A DNA stretch of 64,000 nucleotides from Actinobacteria bacterium IMCC26103 (GTDB lineage: Bacteria; Actinomycetota; Actinomycetes; Nanopelagicales; Nanopelagicaceae), in the NCBI GenBank assembly GCA_002284875.1, contig CP015604.1:930001-994000 (forward strand), in the 5' to 3' direction. Below the pieces are notes generated by a model. It did no database searches. It was not told the origin of the DNA and was given only the letters and a program-made list of their open reading frames with translations. Position numbers and translations under genes: made by a program. Positions 58,795 to 64,000 of the stretch are shown piece by piece. How positions within the stretch are numbered: position 1 is the stretch's first letter; every line of letters begins with the position of its first letter.

Positions 58795-59991
58795 AGAGTC
58801 GGACTCTTCTACTTCCTCGCGAGTGATTCCGAGCAGATAAAGAACTGAATCCAAATATGGGGCAGAGACTGAACTATCGGCTGCTGCGACGACTGCAGGT
58901 TTTGCGTTAAATGCGATACCAAGACCAGCGATTGCAATCATATCTAGATCATTTGCACCATCGCCAATAGCGATTGTTTGTTCTAGCTCTATTGCATGTT
59001 CGGCGGCAAACTCACGAAGCGCCTGTGCCTTACCGGCACGATCGATAATCGGACCAATTAATTTGCCGGTTAATTTTCCAGCGACAATCTCCAAATTATT
59101 AGCGCGCATATGCTCAATTCCAAGCTCTGCTACTAGCGGTGTGATCACTGTTTCAAAACCACCAGAGACCAAGGCCACGTGATGGCCGAGCTTATGCATA
59201 GTCCGGACTAGGGTGCGAGCACCTGGAGTAAGGGTTATCTCCTTCTGAACATCGGTAAGAACAGATTCAGGAAGGCCTGCCAAAAGGGCAACGCGCGCTT
59301 GTAAACTTTCGGCAAAATCTAACTCACCGCGCATCGCAGATTCGGTTATGGCCGCGATTTCTGCGCCCTTATTTGCTTTAGCGCCCAACAATTCAATTAC
59401 CTCTTGTTGAATCAAAGTTGAATCAACATCCATTACAACTAGTTTCTTGGCCCAACGCATTAATCCACCGGGGGAGATCGCTACATCAATGGCATGCTCG
59501 GCAGCAATTGCGGCAAGTTCGGTTCGCAACTTTCCTAACAGTGCGCCTGAGACGGTGAATTCGATCGCGGTAACGGGATAACTGGCGGTGCGATGGATTC
59601 GCTCAATATTTCCATTATTTAAAGCGATCGTATTTGCAACAACATTTATCGCCTTTGGAGTCAAAGCTTGTGCCAAGACAACGACATGGAGTAATGATTT
59701 CTTGGCGGCGATCTCGGTTATGGCACTTACTTCGAAGGCAGATGCGATATCAACACCGAGGGATTGAGCACATGCTTCTAAATCAGCTTCGATAGCTTTG
59801 GCGTGTGCTGGGCTACAGGATATAAGTACCGTCAGAATTACACGGCCGCGGATAACAACCTGTTCGATATCTAATATGTTGACGGCAAAGGGTGCGAGAG
59901 TTTGAAAGAGGGTCTCAGTAATACCGGGTGCATCGACTCCAGATAGGAGAATTAACCCAGTAAATTGCTCGCTTTTATCGATAGATGCCAT
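58789..59991 (-). CDS. serB: Phosphoserine phosphatase with two N-terminal ACT domains
   Basis: The 400-residue protein has two ACT-like domains (about 5-85 and 95-170) and a HAD phosphatase domain with the nucleophile motif DVDST (188-192), SGGFETVI, and GDGANDLDMI near the end. It makes serine from phosphoserine, and the ACT domains suggest amino-acid feedback, as in mycobacterial SerB2. The ATG at 59991 is preferred; a GTG at 60018 would add nine residues. The divergent ABC gene follows, as in mycobacteria. Confidence 0.94.
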   Translation of the reverse strand: MASIDKSEQFTGLILLSGVDAPGITETLFQTLAPFAVNILDIEQVVIRGRVILTVLISCSPAHAKAIEADLEACAQSLGVDIASAFEVSAITEIAAKKSLLHVVVLAQALTPKAINVVANTIALNNGNIERIHRTASYPVTAIEFTVSGALLGKLRTELAAIAAEHAIDVAISPGGLMRWAKKLVVMDVDSTLIQQEVIELLGAKANKGAEIAAITESAMRGELDFAESLQARVALLAGLPESVLTDVQKEITLTPGARTLVRTMHKLGHHVALVSGGFETVITPLVAELGIEHMRANNLEIVAGKLTGKLIGPIIDRAGKAQALREFAAEHAIELEQTIAIGDGANDLDMIAIAGLGIAFNAKPAVVAAADSSVSAPYLDSVLYLLGITREEVEESDSL

Positions 59992-60063
59992 AACGAGGAG
60001 AAGATTAGCGTGAATCACAGGCGATAAGTTGAGGAATTAACCAGATTCTTCAGTGATTACCGC

Positions 60064-60069
60064 TATCTT
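60064..60069 (+). promoter_or_regulatory. Candidate -10 box for the leaderless ABC ATPase gene
   Basis: TATCTT ends eight bases before the ATG at 60078 and matches TANNNT. No ribosome binding site lies between them. Confidence 0.45.
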
Positions 60070-60077
60070 TTTCATCT

Positions 60078-60872
60078 ATGGAAAATCCGAACGATCTAAC
60101 TGTCCTGGCAATGCAGGGTGTAACCGTCACCCGTGGCCAGCGCAGGATTTTAGGTCCGCTCGATTTTCAAATTCGCAGCGGTGAACGATGGGTAATTCTT
60201 GGCCCAAACGGAGCCGGTAAATCAACGCTCTTAAATATCCTGGCAACGCGGATCTTTCCGACATCGGGCACTGTAAGAATCCTCGATCAAGAGATGGGGA
60301 AAGTGGATCTCTTTGAACTTCGCACACGCATTGGAATTTGTGCAAGCCTATTAGCTGAAGATATCCCTGATGATGAATTAGTTCGCGACGTTGTACTAAC
60401 TGCGGCGTATGCAGTCTTAGGACGTTGGAATGAAGTTTATGATCTTTGGGACGAATCGCGCGCAGTTGCACTTCTGACTACCTTTGGTGTTCGCGATATG
60501 GCAGAGCGCCGTTATTACACATTAAGCGATGGCGAGAAGAAACGAGTTCAAATCGCTCGCGCGCTTATGGCAGATCCAGAACTCCTGCTCTTAGATGAGC
60601 CAACCGCCGGACTTGATCTAGGAGGACGGGAAGATTTGCTACGACGCTTTGCCGAATTCTCAACTGATCCGCTAGCACCAGCCAGTATTGTCGTAACACA
60701 CCACATTGAAGAGATTCCAGTTGGAACAACCCATGCTTTGATCATCAAAGATGGAGCAATTGCAGTTTCGGGTCCAATTGCAGATGTAATAACATCGGAA
60801 CATATGAGCGCGGTATTTGGAATCAACATCTCTGTCACAACGGATAAGGGAAGGTTCTTCGCCCGCAGCTGA
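60078..60872 (+). CDS. Stand-alone ABC transporter ATP-binding protein
   Basis: The 264-residue ABC ATPase has Walker A GPNGAGKST (42-50), a signature with Asp in place of Gly (LSDGEKKR, 149-156), Walker B LLLLDEP (168-174 region) and a switch histidine in VVTHHIEE. The protein resembles the cytosolic ModF/YlmA-like group that has no permease partner. None is encoded nearby; the next gene is ung. The mycobacterial counterpart (Rv3041c) also lies beside serB2. The substrate, if any, is unknown. Confidence 0.88.
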   Translation: MENPNDLTVLAMQGVTVTRGQRRILGPLDFQIRSGERWVILGPNGAGKSTLLNILATRIFPTSGTVRILDQEMGKVDLFELRTRIGICASLLAEDIPDDELVRDVVLTAAYAVLGRWNEVYDLWDESRAVALLTTFGVRDMAERRYYTLSDGEKKRVQIARALMADPELLLLDEPTAGLDLGGREDLLRRFAEFSTDPLAPASIVVTHHIEEIPVGTTHALIIKDGAIAVSGPIADVITSEHMSAVFGINISVTTDKGRFFARS

Positions 60873-61516
60873 TGAAATTTCGCGATCAGCTTCATCCTTC
60901 ATGGCGCGAGGTATTGGCCAATGATCTAGATCTTTTAGATGAGATAGAGTCGAAGATTTCTACTGAGAGCTATCTTCCTCAACACGACTTGGTGATGCGG
61001 GCGTTCTCATCTGAATTCGCTAGTGCAAAGGTACTGATCCTTGGGCAAGATCCCTATCCAAATCCGAGCGATCCGGTTGGTTTAGCATTTTCGATTCCGC
61101 TAGAAAAGAGAAAACTTCCGCCGACCTTAAAAAATATCTTCAAGGAGTTAAATACCGATCTCGGTCTACCCATACCCGACCATGGTGATTTAATGCCCTG
61201 GGCGCAACAAGGGGTAGTACTTCTCAATAGAACTTTGACTTGTCGAAGTGGTGAGAGTAATTCACATTCCAAAATTGGCTGGAACCGTTTTACCGAATCT
61301 TGTGTGAACGCACTTGCCGGATCTGGTTGCGTAGCAATTTTGTGGGGAGCAGGCGCCCAGGAATTAAGTAGCTATTTCTCTGCGAACAAGCTTATTTCTT
61401 CGGCGCATCCGAGTCCGCTCTCGGCATATCGGGGATTCTTCGGGTCCAAGCCCTTTAGTCGAACCAATGAAGCTCTACTTACTTCAGGTATCGCACCTAT
61501 CGATTGGTCGCTATAA
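60872..61516 (+). CDS. ung: Uracil-DNA glycosylase, family 1
   Basis: The 214-residue enzyme has the catalytic water-activating Asp60 in LILGQDPYPNP, the VLLNRTLT uracil pocket segment and the DNA-intercalating loop with His179 in SAHPSPLSAYRGFFG. It removes uracil from DNA. The ATG overlaps the ABC gene's TGA by one base, so the two are coupled. Confidence 0.96.
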   Translation: MKFRDQLHPSWREVLANDLDLLDEIESKISTESYLPQHDLVMRAFSSEFASAKVLILGQDPYPNPSDPVGLAFSIPLEKRKLPPTLKNIFKELNTDLGLPIPDHGDLMPWAQQGVVLLNRTLTCRSGESNSHSKIGWNRFTESCVNALAGSGCVAILWGAGAQELSSYFSANKLISSAHPSPLSAYRGFFGSKPFSRTNEALLTSGIAPIDWSL

Positions 61517-61521
61517 GAAAA

Positions 61522-61553
61522 CGGCGCCCCACGAAATTAATCGCAGGGCGCCG
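61522..61553. terminator. GC-rich hairpin between convergent ung and NCS2 permease genes
   Basis: CGGCGCCC (61522-61529) pairs perfectly with GGGCGCCG (61546-61553) around a 16-base loop. It lies in the 59-base tail-to-tail gap and could end transcription from both sides. Neither flank has a long T run on its strand, so termination would be factor-assisted or weak. Confidence 0.55.
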
Positions 61554-61575
61554 CCTCGGAGCGTCCTATATCTAA

Positions 61576-63012
61576 CTATCCAACCCACGCATTAATTGGT
61601 GAGGATAAGAAGTAGATCATAAAGAGGCCAGATACAAGCAGAAGCAGCGGGTGTACTTCTTTGCCGCGACCTTGGACGTATCGAATGACTACGTGAGTTA
61701 CGAAGCCGGCACCGATACCAACAGAGATGTTGTAGGTAAATGGCATCAAGATAATTGTTAAGAATGCTGGAATAGCAATTCCATAATCTTCCCAATCAAT
61801 GGCCTTGATTTGAGTCATCATTAAGAAGCCGACAATTACTAGTGCTGGTGTCGCTGCCTCGTAAGGAATGATCGCCACAAGTGGCGCCAAGAAAGTTGTC
61901 AGCAAGAAACAGATACCGGTTACAACTGAGGCTAAACCAGTACGTGCGCCTTCACCAACGCCTGAAGCAGATTCAATATAGCTAGTGTTTGAGGAGATGC
62001 TTCCTGCACCACCTGCAACTGCTGCGATTGAGTCGACCAAGAGGATGCGATCATTATTTGGAATATTGCCATCTTTATCAACAAGCCCTGCTTCATGTCC
62101 GATTGCAGTAACTGTTCCGACTGTGTCGAAGAAATCAGAGAGCAATAGAGTAAAGACAATAAGTACTACGGTGATTACCGGTACTCGATCTAAAGATCCG
62201 AAGAGGTTAAATTTACCAAATAGACCAAAATCTGGAGTAGCGACGATGTTATCTGGCATAGCCGGAACATTTAGCCCCCAACCCTTTGGATTGACCTTGC
62301 CAGTTGCACCATCGAAGTTGGGACCGATTTTAAGAGAGGTCTCAACGATTACCGCAGCGATTGTCGCAACGATGATACCGATAAGAATTGCTCCCTTTAC
62401 CTTCTTTACCATCAGACCGATAGTTAGGAAGAGACCAATTGCAAAGATGATGATCGGCCAACCGACAAGTGTTCCACCGTCGCCTAGCGTCACAGGAACT
62501 GGACCAGAAGGTGTCTTACGGACGAATCCGGCATCTACCAAACCGATTAGTGCGATAAATAGTCCGATACCTACAGAAATCGCAATCTTCAATTGGGCAG
62601 GGACTGCCTTGAAGACTGCAGTTCTAAATCCGGTAAGAACCAACACTGTGATGATCAAGCCTTCTAACACGACAAGACCCATAGCATCTGCCCAAGTCAT
62701 TCTCGATGCAATACCTACTGCAACGAAAGTGTTCAGTCCTAGACCAGTTGCGAGAGCTAGCGGATAATTTCCGACTACCCCCATCAGAATGGTTAAGAGG
62801 CCAGCCATAAGAGCTGTCATTGCAGCAACGAGTGCGAGATTAGGGGCATCTGCGCCGCCGATAAATTTTCCATCTGCGTCTTTGGCAAGACCGATGATTA
62901 GTGGATTAAGCGCCACGATATAAGCCATGGTGAAGAATGTGACGATTCCGCCGCGAACTTCTCTAGCTACTGTGGAGCCACGTTGCGATATTTTGAAATA
63001 GCTATCGAGCAT
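61576..63012 (-). CDS. NCS2-family purine permease, AzgA/PbuG-like
   Basis: The 478-residue membrane protein has about 12 membrane segments. TFFTMAYIVALNPLII, ATGLGLNTFVA, the LLSDFFDTVGTVTAIGHEAG segment and SSNTSYIESASGVGEGARTGLASVVTG identify the AzgA group of NCS2 transporters, which import adenine, guanine or hypoxanthine with protons. Exact substrate is not readable. An AGGAAGG-like site precedes the ATG. The 99-base leader is structured (see separate entry). Confidence 0.92.
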   Translation of the reverse strand: MLDSYFKISQRGSTVAREVRGGIVTFFTMAYIVALNPLIIGLAKDADGKFIGGADAPNLALVAAMTALMAGLLTILMGVVGNYPLALATGLGLNTFVAVGIASRMTWADAMGLVVLEGLIITVLVLTGFRTAVFKAVPAQLKIAISVGIGLFIALIGLVDAGFVRKTPSGPVPVTLGDGGTLVGWPIIIFAIGLFLTIGLMVKKVKGAILIGIIVATIAAVIVETSLKIGPNFDGATGKVNPKGWGLNVPAMPDNIVATPDFGLFGKFNLFGSLDRVPVITVVLIVFTLLLSDFFDTVGTVTAIGHEAGLVDKDGNIPNNDRILLVDSIAAVAGGAGSISSNTSYIESASGVGEGARTGLASVVTGICFLLTTFLAPLVAIIPYEAATPALVIVGFLMMTQIKAIDWEDYGIAIPAFLTIILMPFTYNISVGIGAGFVTHVVIRYVQGRGKEVHPLLLLVSGLFMIYFLSSPINAWVG

Positions 63013-63035
63013 GACATACCTTCCTAATTTTGTTA

Positions 63036-63075
63036 ACGGGGGTGGTTGCGACCCCGTGTGAAATGACGGCTCACA
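63036..63075 (-). promoter_or_regulatory. Structured leader of the purine permease gene
   Basis: Two adjacent hairpins are visible in the minus-strand leader: 63057-63052 pairs with 63041-63036 (6 bp, ACGGGG/CCCCGT), and 63075-63071 pairs with 63061-63057 (5 bp). The nearer stem lies about 20 bases before the ATG. They could form an RNA control element, but I do not recognise a known purine riboswitch core. Confidence 0.35.
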
Positions 63076-63111
63076 GACCGAGGGATAAGAGGATTTAAGC
63101 GGATTTATTGG

Positions 63112-63792
63112 TTACTTCGAGGTAAGGCGCGCTACTACTCCGAAGGAAATTGCGACGGATTGACCAATAAGGAGCGCAAATAGCGCAGTTCCGAGCCCAA
63201 TCTTGCCGCCCAAAAGCCCACCGATAATCAGGACAGTTACTTCGATCGCCATGCGAACTCGTCCGACGCGAACACCGGTTCGATTGTGAATGCCAGTCAT
63301 TGCGCCATCGCGCGGACCAGGTCCGAGACCACAAGTTATATATAGGGCTGAACCGACACCTACTAAGGCAATACCTAAGAGTGCGGAAATTAATCCACCG
63401 ATAAAGGTGTGTTGCAAGGGAAAGCGATCAACTCCAAATTGAATAGCGGCAGAGATGATTACGATATTTGTCAGAGTTCCAAAGCCAGGACGTTCGCGCA
63501 GTGGAATCCAAATGAGAAGAACAAAACATCCGGTGAAAAAGGTCGCCCAACCCAGGGTTAGGCCAGATTTAAGACTCAGCCCTTGTGCAAATACTGTCCA
63601 AGGCGCATTACCTAGGTTGGATTGAACTACTAGGGCATCGCCGAATCCGAAGATAGCCAGACCGAAAAATAGGATCAGTACGCGAGAAAGAGATAAATCC
63701 CAACGATGCTTGGCCCGCCAAGGTGTAATCGGGACCGTCTTATGTGGACGAAGGTGAGCTAGTAGCGAGTTAAATCTTGATCCTTGTTCCAT
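63112..63792 (-). CDS. YczE/YyaS-like integral membrane protein
   Basis: The 226-residue protein has about five or six membrane segments. FGFGDALVVQSNLGNAPWTVF and LGPGPRDGAMTGI are typical of the YczE/YitT-related family, whose members are of unknown function. The start is ATG at 63792 without a Shine-Dalgarno sequence; a TACTAT box lies 11 bases upstream on the minus strand. It is divergent from the DUF554 gene. Confidence 0.82.
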   Translation of the reverse strand: MEQGSRFNSLLAHLRPHKTVPITPWRAKHRWDLSLSRVLILFFGLAIFGFGDALVVQSNLGNAPWTVFAQGLSLKSGLTLGWATFFTGCFVLLIWIPLRERPGFGTLTNIVIISAAIQFGVDRFPLQHTFIGGLISALLGIALVGVGSALYITCGLGPGPRDGAMTGIHNRTGVRVGRVRMAIEVTVLIIGGLLGGKIGLGTALFALLIGQSVAISFGVVARLTSK

Positions 63793-63830
63793 TTGGGGAG
63801 TTTATAGTAAGAGAGACAATTTATATCCTC

Positions 63831-63836
63831 TATTGT
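63831..63836 (+). promoter_or_regulatory. Candidate -10 box for the leaderless DUF554 gene
   Basis: TATTGT ends seven bases before the ATG at 63844 and follows the TANNNT leaderless pattern. Confidence 0.4.
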
Positions 63837-63843
63837 TACCGCT

Positions 63844-64000
63844 ATGTTCGTAGGCTTTGGCACAACTGTAAATATTGCAACTATTATCGTCGGTTCTTGC
63901 CTTGGCGTATTAGTTGGTGCTCGTATGTCGTTGCGAACCAGAACGCTAATCACTGAAGCACTCGGCCTAATCACCCTCTTAGGAGCAGTAAGTGCGCTAG
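63844..64000 (+). CDS. DUF554 (YqgA-like) membrane protein, 3' truncated
   Basis: The first 52 codons encode a membrane segment (NIATIIVGSCLGVLVG), then the GARMSLRTRTLITEALGLIT stretch. This start resembles DUF554 proteins (VNxxxIxxGxxxGxxxGxRxxxR...GL). The frame is open to the end of the window, so the gene continues outside. The function of the family is unknown. Confidence 0.75.
   Translation, partial: MFVGFGTTVNIATIIVGSCLGVLVGARMSLRTRTLITEALGLITLLGAVSAL

Noticed and set aside
61985-62767. A 260-codon open frame on the plus strand, opposite the NCS2 permease gene
   Set aside because: It is rich in Thr, Ser, Pro and Ile with no domain pattern, and mirrors the codons of a strongly conserved transporter on the other strand. 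It is a shadow frame.
63013-63111. Known purine (guanine/adenine) riboswitch before the NCS2 permease
   Set aside because: I could not find the conserved junction and loop bases of the purine riboswitch, only generic hairpins.
1-64000. CRISPR array, insertion sequence or prophage
   Set aside because: No regularly spaced repeats, transposase, integrase or phage structural genes are visible. The window is dominated by conserved housekeeping operons.

Overview
The window reads as a chromosomal segment of a streamlined actinobacterium. The support is gene order: thrS-HIT-pgsA-acyltransferase-pimA, pdxST-yebC-ruvCAB-secDF-rel, hisS-aspS-alaS-ruvX-mltG-aroE-aroC-aroKBQ-efp-nusB-bldD-pyrR, the pyr operon, and mihF/gmk-rpoZ-coaBC-metK-priA-def-fmt-rsmB-rpe. 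These blocks are conserved in Mycobacterium and Streptomyces. Base composition is moderate rather than GC-rich, spacers are mostly a few bases, and start/stop overlaps are the rule. Together these suggest a small-genome, possibly freshwater acI/Nanopelagicales-type actinobacterium. That taxonomic guess is inference. There is no CRISPR array, no insertion sequence, no rRNA and no intergenic gap over about 150 bases.

Layout: 1-3566 is an AT-leaning sugar locus (xylF partial, xylG, xylH, a TetR-type regulator) with a perfect 17-bp stem-loop between xylF and xylG. It abuts the 3' end of tRNA-Val. 3684-4407 (minus strand) holds tRNA-Gly, tRNA-Cys, a small cupin gene and tRNA-Val. 4484-6246 is pabB-pabC. 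6251-13591 has thrS, a HIT hydrolase, the phosphatidylinositol/PIM pathway start (PgsA, PatA-like, PimA), a LemA-like protein and a DUF3048 protein, with an antisense gene that looks like an EF-G GTPase domain that has lost its P-loop. 13641-23013 covers vitamin B6 synthesis, YebC, Holliday junction processing, SecDF and Rel, with a DUF349 protein convergent to rel.

24481-38329 holds a metallo-hydrolase, three tRNA synthetases, DUF948, RuvX, MltG, five shikimate-pathway genes around a solo A24 peptidase, EF-P and NusB. A BldD-type regulator with the c-di-GMP binding signature faces away from the pyr operon (38963-48630: pyrR, pyrB, pyrC, carA, carB, pyrK, pyrD, pyrF). The pyrR leader carries a PyrR-binding loop right before its ribosome binding site. 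48640-58794 begins with an in-frame fusion of actinobacterial integration host factor to guanylate kinase, then rpoZ, coaBC, metK, a degenerate priA, def, fmt, rsmB, rpe, hisE and hisG. 58789-64000 has serB, an ABC ATPase, ung, an NCS2 purine permease, a YczE-like membrane protein and the start of a DUF554 gene.

The content is mostly housekeeping. The most notable observations are the mIHF-Gmk fusion, the GTPase-dead EF-G-like gene, the recurrent TANNNT box 6-8 bases before start codons (leaderless transcription, twice built on the upstream stop codon), the cupin inside the tRNA cluster, the PyrR hairpin, and the absence of yajC next to secD.
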